Shown: piece by piece, positions 21,502-30,819 of the stretch
How positions within the stretch are numbered: position 1 is the first letter of the stretch
Layout: every line of letters begins with the position of its first letter
Source: Pachysolen tannophilus NRRL Y-2460
Lineage: Eukaryota > Ascomycota > Pichiomycetes > Alaninales > Pachysolenaceae
DNA length: 64,000 nt
NCBI GenBank assembly: GCA_001661245.1
Contig: KV454011.1
Span: 2,344,987 to 2,408,986 of the forward strand
Reading direction: 5' to 3'
The notes under the pieces: model-generated
What the model was told of the DNA's origin: nothing
What the model saw: the letters and a program-made list of their open reading frames with translations, nothing else
Databases searched by the model: none
Translations under genes and position numbers: made by a program

Positions 21502-24500
21502 TTATTTTTTTTTAGCTCCTTTGGTGTCCGATCCATTCTTACTTGTCCTTTTATTATTACCATTTTTATTATTTAAATTCCTTCTTCCCTTATGATTAGA
21601 ACTGCTAGATGGTTCTTCATTCATAATCTTGATTTGCTTTTGATACTTTATGGATTCTTCTAAAAACCATTTTTCAAATTCTTCCTCTTTTTGTATCTCT
21701 AATAATGACTTGGTATTACTAGATTTCCTTACTTTTTCTTCAATTTTATGATTTTCTTCATACATAATTTCCGATAACGATGGTGTTGCAGACATAACTT
21801 CACTGGAAGGCAAAGTCGCAACAGACTTTGGTGATTTCTTCTTTGTAGCAAAAACCAGTTGTTTCTGGAAAGTATCAGCCGCCGGTAAAACTGCATCCGC
21901 AAAAGTAGGCATCAATGAAACGAGATTTGATGAACTGGAGTTGGAACTCGACAGACCTGATACACCCCATGCATTATTAGTAACATAATTACCATTACCG
22001 TTACCATTATTATTATTATTGTTATTATTATTACTATTATTAGTATTATTATTGCCGTTAGAAAGACTAAATGGATAATCAGTATTCAATTTTTCCAAAT
22101 CAAGATTTCTTTTTTTCCTTTCCTTTTGTGATATACGTGGAGTTGAAAAGAAAACTTTTTGTTTCGGCTTTTGCTGAGAAGAATCAAAAGTTGTAGGACT
22201 AGTACCTGACAAAATAGGTAAAGCCTCAACTTTCTTCAATGAAGGAGAATTTTCTCGTGAACTAAAACCATCATCAAAAAATAAAGAAACATTGCCAACA
22301 GACCTCCTTGAAGCCGACGAAATATTTATAGGAGCTGTTTTCATTTTAAAGTCTAAAGATGAAACAGAAGTATCCAAATTACTTGCTCTTCTCTCCTTAG
22401 GCTTTTTCAAATCCTCAACAGAGTGATCAGCATGGTTGTTCTTAGACGGTAAATTGTAAAGAGTTTTTTTAGATGAGGACCTTCTTCTCCTATTATTCAC
22501 AACAGGAACAAATCCATCCTCTTCATTTTCATCTGAAACAGCAGATTCAATATCTTTCCTTGGAGTTCCCATCACATTTCCTTTTACTTCCGCGATATCC
22601 TTTTTAACTAACCCCGACCCTGGAATCAGTGTGTGTGTCTCTCCATCAACTATCTTCCTTGCTGAAATACTATTTTCCAGCTTCTTCATCGAGTTAGAAC
22701 CAGCATTTTCCTTTTTCGATTGAATAGGAGGATTATTTTTCAATTTTTCAAAAATAGGTTCAAATTTTTTCTCTGGATCCGTGGATTCTATCAAATTTAA
22801 ATTATATTTATCCAAATCGTAAATAAATTCCTTGAGTAAAACATCAGAATTTCTCTCAAAAAAACTTCTACCATTTTTTAAATTTGAATTTCTTCTTTCA
22901 GATTTCAATGTCTTAAACCATTTTAATCCATAGTCAACTTTATTCAATAAATCATGATCTGATTCATTTATTAACTCTGCGAATTCGCTATTAAATAATA
23001 AATTATCAATATTACAATAGATGAAAAATAAACAATTTTCCATTAACTTTTGACAATCTAGGGTATAAGAATGTTGTAATAAAATCAATACATTTTCTGA
23101 ATTGATAAAATCCTTAACTGCTAGTTCCAAGAAATCTTTTAATTCAAACAAAAGTAATTCATTTGCAGCATCAATACATAATAATACAAAGTTGATAAAG
23201 TCTGCAACTGTACTGAAATCTTTCTCTCCAATGTTGCCATCAAACAATTCAAACATATTGTATCCATAGATGTATTTTAACATCACCATGAAAACATCTT
23301 TTTGCATATGCTTTAAAAATATTTCTTTTAATCTGAACTTCGATTTTCTACTAGGATACCAATTATCACTTAATGCAATCTCAAAATATGAGCTTCTAGA
23401 TACTAAAATAGATGAATGACAGTATACAGCCTCATCGTCTATCAAATAAATAACAGTATCATTATTTGGATTTTCCTCATTTACACTTAATAATCCATTA
23501 AAGCACTTGGTTAAAGTCTTTTTATGTTCTGCATTATTAAAGTTGAAATTTGAAACATTTAAAAACGTTGCCAAATTCTGGAAACTCTTCTTAATAATTG
23601 ATACTTTCTCTGAAGTGAGAGAGTCCGACATATACTTATCCCAAGTGCAAATAAAATCATCTGTATATAAGTGACAAAGCATTATTAGTACAGATCTCAC
23701 ATCAAAGGCATCTAAATAGATTTCATTCTTACCAACATCTATGGACATAGAGTAATCTTTTGTGTCAATTTTTTCCACAACTGGTTCCTTTGTGATGAAA
23801 AGTTTCTTAAAAACGGATGATCTGGATGATAAGATAAATTTATGTACAGGTATCCTGAATCCTTCCTTTTCAAGTGAATCTTTGTTTAAAATCAAAAAAA
23901 AATCATACTTCTTAATACTGGCATCAGATCTCAGCCACACATAATGTTGTAACCCATCATCATCTAAGAAAAGATAAGTGCAAAATTCATCGTACTTTTT
24001 GATTTCATAAATTCTTGAGAATTTGAGTTCTTCATGAGGTAACCATCTTCCTTTATACTTGTTATAATAGAGATCATGAAATTTATCATTAGTAGAAGAA
24101 ATCAGAATTGAAGACTCAAGATAATCATTATCAAGTTTATGATAAAAAAATTCCTCTTCTTCACCATGTAATTCAGTTTTGTGAACAAAATTACATATTA
24201 AATATTTGTCATTATTATCATCTATTTCCTCTCTAAGCACCTGTAATTTTTTCCTTTCTGTTCCTTGTGGACTATCAATAAGCGGTGATAAAAAGGACAT
24301 GTCGTCTAAGAATTGATTCTTCAACAATTTGTGAGGAAGTAAATCGAGATCATCTTTAATGAATCCAAATGTAGCGAACAAAGGGTCTGCGAAAACTTTA
24401 ACGATATTATTCAATTTCAACACTTTTTGGAATTTATATTCTTTTTTACCTCTTGAAACATTACCTACAGATGATAATGAAGCGGTCACGGAATTTAATG

Positions 24501-26400
24501 ATGATGAAGGTTTGGAATGATTATTAAAATTCTTCACTTCAGTTCTTTTAATTCTTTTATAAACAGAACCATCTTTAACACATAAAATTACAGAACCATC
24601 ACTACCAATATCAGAATCGACACATTTTAAGTGATCTTTAGTGGCCTTCCAAACATTAATAAATTTTAAATTTTTGGAAAAATCATTTGCATTTTTCGCT
24701 TCAGATATTATTTTAAATTGTATAATATCTCCATTATCAAATAAGATGAGACATATATCTGAATTAGATTTAATAATAATCTTGATAATTTTATTTCTCC
24801 TTGAATAAATTTTAGGTTTAAAAGTATGGAATTTCCCATCATCAATTATCTTATTAAACAAGGGAACTTGAACTTTAACATGAAATCCATTTAAATACAA
24901 ATGAAGTTCATCTGAAGATGTTAATACTAAAGTTGCAATTTCAGTACATGCTACTTGCTTAATAGTACCATAATTAAAAGATAATAACTTGGGTCCTTTT
25001 TGAATTACACCTTTATAGTTATTATATTTGAGTGTATTTCCAACTGATACTGACCCCATTTGACCAATATTTAAACCCCAAAGATAAATACTATCTTTTG
25101 TATAACATAAAGAATGAATTTTAGAACAATTAATACCAATTATTTTAGAATTATTTTTTTTCAAATCAGCGCTAAGAATTTTTCTTGGTTCTAAAGACAT
25201 TGGTTCATTATAATTAGTAAAATTAGATCCATTTCCTGGTTCTGAGTTATAACCTAATTGATTAAAATTATTTAAACCCCAAGAAAAAATTTCATTATTT
25301 GCAGTCAATACTAATGTATGATCATCACTAATAGATACTTCTAAAATTTTTTCATGAATTAATTTTGTTATAGGTACAAATTGATATTGAGGTTGTAAAT
25401 TTCCTAATCCTAATCTTCCTCTACTACCAATACCTGAAATATAAATATTTGCCATTGAATCTGTTGTTAATATGATGGTATGTAATTTGGATAATTTTAA
25501 ATCTCTTATACGTGGTAATGATATTCTTTCACTTAATTTTGGATAAAATGAGGCATTACCATAATTATATTTCAATTTTTCCAATTTTACCTTTATTGGA
25601 ACTAATCTATCAACAGAATCAGAACAACCTAAATTATTATTTTTATTTGATCCAAATAACCAAACTTCATTACCACCTCTATCTTTTGTAAACCAATGAT
25701 GACTATGATTTATATCTGAACGATAACTTATATTTATATGTTTGATTGCATTTTTATTATGTGATTCTGTTATAGAAGGATGATGGAAACCAATTGATAT
25801 TGGGATATAAATAAAACTTCTTAAATCATTTTCACTACTTAATAAATCTAGTGGAGTATAACCTTCACGATCTTTATGTTTTATTAATAATTCTGTTAAA
25901 TTTTTAAATTGTTCTTGATTATAATTTAAAATTAAATTTGCCATTATAAAATTATTATTATGAATAGCATAATGAAGACAATTCCAATTACTTTCATAAT
26001 CTGTTATCAAAATATTTAAATTTGGATTTTTAAATAAATATTTTAAATAATCATACCTATTTGTTAAACAAATTATATGTAAAATTGTACGTCCAAAACA
26101 ATCTCTAATATTTAATTCATCTTTAGTTAGTTTTGGTAATTTTGAAGAAACAGTTTCATGATTATTATTATTATGATTATGACGATGTTTAGATTTAGAC
26201 TTTGCATCTCCAGGGGATGGAGAAGATATTGAAGATAACGATATTGAAGATGAAGATAGCGCCGATGACGGCGATGAGGGCAGCGACAGTAACAGTGATA
26301 GTAATGGCGACAGCAGTGACATCAGTGACAGCAGTGACGATAATAACGATGGCGACGATGGCAACGATTCTACATTTCTTGTAGTTGTCGTTGCCATCAT
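21502..26400 (-). CDS. Large ankyrin/RCC1/BTB protein, IBTK-like
   Basis: This 1632-residue protein has the domain order of the 'inhibitor of Bruton kinase' (IBTK) family. A Ser-rich N-terminus is followed by ankyrin repeats (about residues 95-190; 'DCFGRTILHIICLTNRYDYL', 'WNCLHYAIHNNNFIMANLIL'). RCC1-type repeats come next (about 245-500; 'NKNNNLGCSD', 'GIGSRGRLGLGN', 'SWGLNNFNQLG', 'LWGLNIGQMG'). Two BTB domains lie near 835-930 and 980-1080. A conserved C-terminal segment, 'SLSEIMYEENHKIEEKV', is followed by an 'EEEFEKWFLEES' helix. In animals IBTK is a CUL3 substrate adaptor; the same role here is inference. Eight CTG codons cluster at 26281-26334. Asn-repeats occur near 22006-22059. Confidence 0.8.
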   Translation of the reverse strand: MMATTTTRNVESLPSSPSLLSSLLSLMSLLSPLLSLLLSLPSSPSSALSSSSISLSSISSPSPGDAKSKSKHRHNHNNNNHETVSSKLPKLTKDELNIRDCFGRTILHIICLTNRYDYLKYLFKNPNLNILITDYESNWNCLHYAIHNNNFIMANLILNYNQEQFKNLTELLIKHKDREGYTPLDLLSSENDLRSFIYIPISIGFHHPSITESHNKNAIKHINISYRSDINHSHHWFTKDRGGNEVWLFGSNKNNNLGCSDSVDRLVPIKVKLEKLKYNYGNASFYPKLSERISLPRIRDLKLSKLHTIILTTDSMANIYISGIGSRGRLGLGNLQPQYQFVPITKLIHEKILEVSISDDHTLVLTANNEIFSWGLNNFNQLGYNSEPGNGSNFTNYNEPMSLEPRKILSADLKKNNSKIIGINCSKIHSLCYTKDSIYLWGLNIGQMGSVSVGNTLKYNNYKGVIQKGPKLLSFNYGTIKQVACTEIATLVLTSSDELHLYLNGFHVKVQVPLFNKIIDDGKFHTFKPKIYSRRNKIIKIIIKSNSDICLILFDNGDIIQFKIISEAKNANDFSKNLKFINVWKATKDHLKCVDSDIGSDGSVILCVKDGSVYKRIKRTEVKNFNNHSKPSSSLNSVTASLSSVGNVSRGKKEYKFQKVLKLNNIVKVFADPLFATFGFIKDDLDLLPHKLLKNQFLDDMSFLSPLIDSPQGTERKKLQVLREEIDDNNDKYLICNFVHKTELHGEEEEFFYHKLDNDYLESSILISSTNDKFHDLYYNKYKGRWLPHEELKFSRIYEIKKYDEFCTYLFLDDDGLQHYVWLRSDASIKKYDFFLILNKDSLEKEGFRIPVHKFILSSRSSVFKKLFITKEPVVEKIDTKDYSMSIDVGKNEIYLDAFDVRSVLIMLCHLYTDDFICTWDKYMSDSLTSEKVSIIKKSFQNLATFLNVSNFNFNNAEHKKTLTKCFNGLLSVNEENPNNDTVIYLIDDEAVYCHSSILVSRSSYFEIALSDNWYPSRKSKFRLKEIFLKHMQKDVFMVMLKYIYGYNMFELFDGNIGEKDFSTVADFINFVLLCIDAANELLLFELKDFLELAVKDFINSENVLILLQHSYTLDCQKLMENCLFFIYCNIDNLLFNSEFAELINESDHDLLNKVDYGLKWFKTLKSERRNSNLKNGRSFFERNSDVLLKEFIYDLDKYNLNLIESTDPEKKFEPIFEKLKNNPPIQSKKENAGSNSMKKLENSISARKIVDGETHTLIPGSGLVKKDIAEVKGNVMGTPRKDIESAVSDENEEDGFVPVVNNRRRRSSSKKTLYNLPSKNNHADHSVEDLKKPKERRASNLDTSVSSLDFKMKTAPINISSASRRSVGNVSLFFDDGFSSRENSPSLKKVEALPILSGTSPTTFDSSQQKPKQKVFFSTPRISQKERKKRNLDLEKLNTDYPFSLSNGNNNTNNSNNNNNNNNNGNGNGNYVTNNAWGVSGLSSSNSSSSNLVSLMPTFADAVLPAADTFQKQLVFATKKKSPKSVATLPSSEVMSATPSLSEIMYEENHKIEEKVRKSSNTKSLLEIQKEEEFEKWFLEESIKYQKQIKIMNEEPSSSSNHKGRRNLNNKNGNNKRTSKNGSDTKGAKKK

Positions 26401-26939
26401 CTTTCTATTTGACTTTTGACCAGTGAATTTTAAAACATGATGACCAATAAAACAAAAAAGAAAAAAAAAACCCCCCGAAATTAAAAAATTAAATTAAGAA
26501 TCAATTAACCGCTGATAGAATTAACTTAATTAAAAAATAAATATCTATTTTATTATAATCAAAATAGTTCAAATAACATAAATAGCCCTTAATCAGATTT
26601 AAGAGATGAGCAAGATGACACCTTTTATATAAATATATAATTATGTTTTTGTGTTAATATATAAAAAATATGATTATGATTTACACACGTGTAAACCGCC
26701 GTTTCAATATAACCAATACGATATTAATATATTTAAATAAAAATATATATCTCGTTTATATGATTATTAACATATTCAAATTATAACCAAAAAATTAAGG
26801 AAAACCTTTGGTCGTGTGAATATGAAACAAAAAAAATTAATAAAATTAACAAAAATTAAAATTATTTTCTATTAAATTTAGCGCTTAATGAGTTTTATAA
26901 TAAGTTTTTAAAAGTTGTATTTATGTATGAACAAGCAAT
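26401..26939. other. Upstream region between the IBTK-like gene and TIM12
   Basis: This divergent promoter region is strongly AT-rich. An ACACGTGT palindrome near 26683-26690 contains an E-box-like CACGTG core. No gene is visible. Confidence 0.55.
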
Positions 26940-27385
26940 ATGTCATTTTTCTTGAATCAAAAGTTATTTGGGAATGATGAGGTTGATCTGGAAAAGGTTA
27001 AGCTAGCGGAAGTGCAGTTTGAAGCTATGTCGACCACTTTTAATACGTGAGTATGAAAAAAGTAGAAAAAGAATAATAATAATTTTAATTAGGGTATATT
27101 TATTAAGTTTCAAATTTACTAATTGAAAAGAATTTTTTTTTTTTTTTTTTTTTTTGGTATTTGTTTAGGATGTTAAAAGTTTGTAGGGAGAAATGTATTC
27201 CACATGAATATGGTGAAAGTGAACTTAATAAGGGAGAAAGTGTATGTGTAGATCGGTGTGTTTTAAAATATATGGAGACAAATTTAAAAATTGGACAGTA
27301 TGCTCAATCTGTGAGGCTAGATGCAAAAGATTTAAATTTTCATGAATATTTAAAATCAAAATATACTGAAAAAAAGAAAGAATAA
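26940..27385 (+). CDS. TIM12: Tim12, mitochondrial inner-membrane translocase subunit, two exons
   Basis: This small Tim protein is peripheral to the TIM22 carrier translocase at the mitochondrial inner membrane. Exon 1 is 26940-27046 and begins MSFFLN, as in yeast Tim12. The 122-nt intron 27047-27168 starts GTGAGT, has a TTACTAAT branch-like box and a 24-T run, and ends TTTAG. Exon 2 is 27169-27385. The spliced protein is 107 residues, with twin CX3C motifs 'CREKC' and 'CVDRC'. 'CREKCIPHEYGESELNKGE' matches remembered Tim12 'CLEKCIPHEGFGEPDLTKGE', which separates it from Tim10. Unspliced calling would give only 74 residues starting inside the intron. Confidence 0.93.
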
Positions 27386-27849
27386 ATTATTAATTGATTT
27401 AAATTTTTTTTATAAAAAATTTTTTCATAAAATTAAAAGAAAATGGAAACTGTATATATATAGATTATGAATATAAGCAATTTGGTTTAATTTGGTTTAA
27501 TATGATTTCAATTTTAGTTACAAAAAAAATAATATTAATAATATACAAAAAAAAGTTATTGAAGCATATTTCAAAAAAAACATAATGGTTGTTAATACCA
27601 TTAGAAAAAAGAGAAATAAAAAAGATAAAATCACTTCACATATATAAAAGAAAATATAGCTATAAAGAAAAGCAAAAAAACAACAAAAATAAAAATAAAA
27701 GAAAAGAAAAAATAAGAAAATAATAATCAAAAAAAAAAAAAAAAAGAAAAAACCCACTCACAACGAATAAAACAAACAAACAAAAAAATTATCTATTTTT
27801 CTTTTATTTCGATTAGAATTCCAATCCTTAGATTTTAAAATTCAATCAT
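27386..27849. other. Intergenic region between convergent TIM12 and NHP6
   Basis: AT-rich 3' flanks with A-runs of up to about 18. No gene is supported; a 79-codon minus frame here is composed of homopolymer codons (Phe/Leu/Ile). Confidence 0.6.
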
Positions 27850-28217
27850 CTATTGTTGTTGAGTTTTCAAGTATTCAGCTTTTTCTAATTCGTATCTTTT
27901 CTTATCAGCTTCAGCCTTATCTTCAAAAGGTTTCTTTTGATCATCAGAAAGAGCCTTCCATCTTTCACCCAAGACCTTACCAACTTGACCAAAGGCAATA
28001 CCTGGGTTCTCAGCACGGACTATATCACGAGTCTCGTTTGCAAAGAACATGTAAGCGGACAATGATCTCTTTGGAGCATTTGGATCTTTAAAAAAAAAAA
28101 AAAGAGAAAAATTTTTTTTCTGTTAGTAACAAGTTCATTTCTTTAAACTTGATATAGAATTTTTCATTTATACATACCCTTCTTCTTCTTTTGTGTTCTT
28201 GATCTTCTTTCAGCCAT
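27850..28217 (-). CDS. NHP6: Nhp6-type HMG-box chromatin protein, two exons
   Basis: This 91-residue single HMG-box protein bends DNA without sequence preference and assists nucleosome remodelling and FACT. Exon 1 is 28178-28217 (basic start '[13 protein letters not shown]'). The 92-nt intron 28086-28177 has GTATGT, a TACTAAC box at 28122-28128 and an A-rich end at AAAG. Exon 2 is 27850-28085. The HMG box runs from '[18 protein letters not shown]' through '[19 protein letters not shown]' to '[13 protein letters not shown]'. Size and sequence fit Nhp6a/b closely. The unspliced frame lacks the basic tail needed for DNA binding. A single gene is seen here, while Saccharomyces has two. Confidence 0.95.
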
Positions 28218-29572
28218 TTTGGAAATAATTAAGCTAATTGAATTGTTAGTATAATAATTATAATATACTAATAATATAATACAATTTACTAAATAAACAA
28301 GAAAACAGTATATTATTTGTTTTTCTTTTTTTTGGGGGGGAGGACAAGAACCGTACATTAAATAAACATAGAGAGAAACCCAACTGTTTATTTGTTTATG
28401 GGAAAAAACGCGTACTGGGGGAGAAAACCAAAGAAACTCGTGTTTTTCTCAATCTCAATGAGGGAAAAAAGTATCGGGCCACTACCCGTGCTCATACTAG
28501 CGCAGTACTCGAAATTTCCCTGTTTAATTGGTAAATCATTCTGTCATATGAAAAAAAAAAAGTAGTCATTTCAAAGGGCGTGCATGCACTTACTATCGGT
28601 TTTGGTACTTTCCGGCACTACTTGTTAAAATTTTGCTCTCTCTTGGTAAAACCAGCTGACACACAAACTTTCTCTCTCTCTTTCTCTCAAAGGGGAAAAA
28701 AACAAAGATAGCCAGAACAAATTAAAATTTCCATTGAAAGAAAGTAGAAAAAAAAAAAAATAGGTTGAAAACCCATACAATATGGGAACAAAACTGGTTT
28801 CATCAAAAAAAAAAATAAATGAGAGGAATTAAAAAAAAAATTTTTTCCTTTCTTTCTTTCAAGAATTAACCATGTTCCAAGTATCGTATTGTGTAATCAA
28901 TCTTATTAAAAAAAAAGTAGAGTATTGTATTAAAAAACAAACCAATTATGAGTACGATAAACCGATAGTAAAGTAACAGCGCTAACTCATGAAATAAATT
29001 TATAACTTTAAATGAAGTTAAATTTTTAATAAATTAAACGGGGTCTCTCTTCCAAAATGATTGATATTCTTGTAATCCATCTTGTTTTCAATTGTAAATG
29101 TATTATATTGTGCATAAATTATTTTTAAAAAAAAAATTTTTTTTTTTTTTTCAAGCTATTATGAACTTTTTACTTACTATGTAAAAATTTAGTATGGTAA
29201 AATATTACTCTCTTTATTAATTTTTACTATGATATTAATTTTTATATAGGTGAAATTTAATATGAGAGGAAAAACCTGTATTTAAGGAAGGAAATTAAGG
29301 AGGTTTCGCTAATTATTTAAAAAAATTAAATTGCGCCTGACTTGTTGACCCGTGGCTGGCTTTTTCTGCTTAGAAAAAAAAAAACCAAAAAAGAAAAAAT
29401 CTGTCATTTAAACAAAAACCCAAAACAAAACAAAACACGTTGTGTTTACTTACACTACCTTTCTGGGGTTTTTTATTTTTTTTTTTTTTTTTTATCTTAC
29501 ATAATTTTTCGCTCTATTATAATTTTTATTCCTTTTTTCAGTATATGGTAATAATAGTAATAATAAACTGTA
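28218..29572. other. Long (1.35 kb) upstream region between NHP6 and RKM5
   Basis: No ORF with coding character and no RNA gene that I can fold by eye. It has many A- and T-runs (for example 29127-29151 and 29469-29493) and pyrimidine-rich CT stretches near 28673-28689. A short noncoding RNA (snoRNA or snRNA) could be hidden here, but I see no convincing box C/D pair or snRNA motif. Confidence 0.45.
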
Positions 29573-30462
29573 ATGATTAGTACTGGTACTAATGATGTAT
29601 TTTTCAACAAACTAACGAATGAAGATGATATAGATGAACATATTTTTCAGATATACTCAGAGTCTGGTCTGGTTTTCGAAAATAGAGGGTTGGGTTTTAT
29701 TTCAAAAGATGTATTTGTTCAAATCGAATTACATAATGGTGATGAATTGATAATTGAACAATCAATAACTTGTCTTTCTGGTAAGGAATCTAGTTCTACA
29801 GGGTTTCTGCTGTGGAAAGTAAGTCCACTTTTTGCAGAGTGGTTGTTGTATCATAAGAATCAGCCATTTCAAGCATTATTTTCACAAATTGATTCAAAAA
29901 ATATTTTAGAATTAGGTTCTGGAGTATCTGGGATATTAGCATCAACAATTGGGAAAAAATGTAATCATTTTATAGCTACAGATCAACGTCATATTTTAAA
30001 ACTTTTGAAAAAAAACATTTTAAATAATGTTGATCATTTTAAATCAACTACTATTGATAAAAATATTACAAATAATAGTAGTAATCAAAGTTTTTCTAAA
30101 TTAAATAAAATTAACAAAAAAAAATTAAACCTATAATAGACGTTGTGGAATTCGATTGGGAAAATTTAGAACAAGGAATATATAATACTCACCATTTACT
30201 GTTGGAAAATTCTATTGATTTAATACTTGCATGTGATACCATATATAACGAATATTTAATACCCTTTTTCATAAATTCAGTACTGAAATTGGCAACTGAA
30301 AATACAATAATCTTAATTGCTATCCATCTAAGAGACTGCGAAATTGTTGAATCTTTCTTAAAGTCAAGTCTACCAATATTTGACTGCTACAATGTGAAAA
30401 ATGAGTTTTTAACATCTGATTTACAAAAAGGTTATTCCATTTATTATTTCAAGAAAAAATGA
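29573..30462 (+). pseudogene. RKM5: Rkm5-type ribosomal lysine methyltransferase, one frameshift
   Basis: Two consecutive frames on the same strand (29573-30136 and about 30133-30462) together cover one methyltransferase of the Rkm5 family, which methylates ribosomal protein uL1 (Rpl1) in yeast. The first has the 'STGFLLWKVSPLFAEWLL' block and the SAM-binding 'ILELGSGVSGILAS' (near residue 112) with 'FIATDQRHILKLLKKNI'. The second has 'VVEFDWENL' and 'DLILACDTIYNEYLIPFFI'. They join at a run of nine A at 30116-30124, where one extra A would keep a single frame. No splice sites explain the shift. It may be a sequencing homopolymer error, an allele, or a real break. The joined length is about 296 residues. 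Confidence 0.8.
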
Positions 30463-30819
30463 AAAAATAAAAAATAAAAATTGGTCCACCACTATATATA
30501 GATCTCTTAATCACTTTACTCTTTTATTATTAATCCAGTAGCTTCAATATCATCACCAATATCTATCAAATCAACTTCCTCATCTTGTTTCTTTTCTCTT
30601 AAACCCCATTTTTATCTTAGTGGTAGTGCGCAAAAGTATCAAATTAATTTGTACCTTTTTTTTTTGGACTTTTCCTTTCTAATAAGGAGCCAATTTTATT
30701 GATAATAATAAATTATAAGTGGTTAGGTTTATATTAAATTATATGATATAGTTAAGTTTTGAAAGATTCTGAAAAGAAAGGGGGAAAAAAAATCAATTCA
30801 TTGAATCAATCATATATTA
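30463..30819. other. Intergenic region upstream of NDUFS1
   Basis: AT-rich promoter region, nothing coding. A short T-run lies at 30657-30665. Confidence 0.55.

Noticed and set aside
28218-29572. Hidden snoRNA or snRNA upstream of NHP6
   Set aside because: No convincing box C/D pair, H/ACA hairpins or snRNA motifs could be placed by eye; an Rfam-type covariance search would decide.
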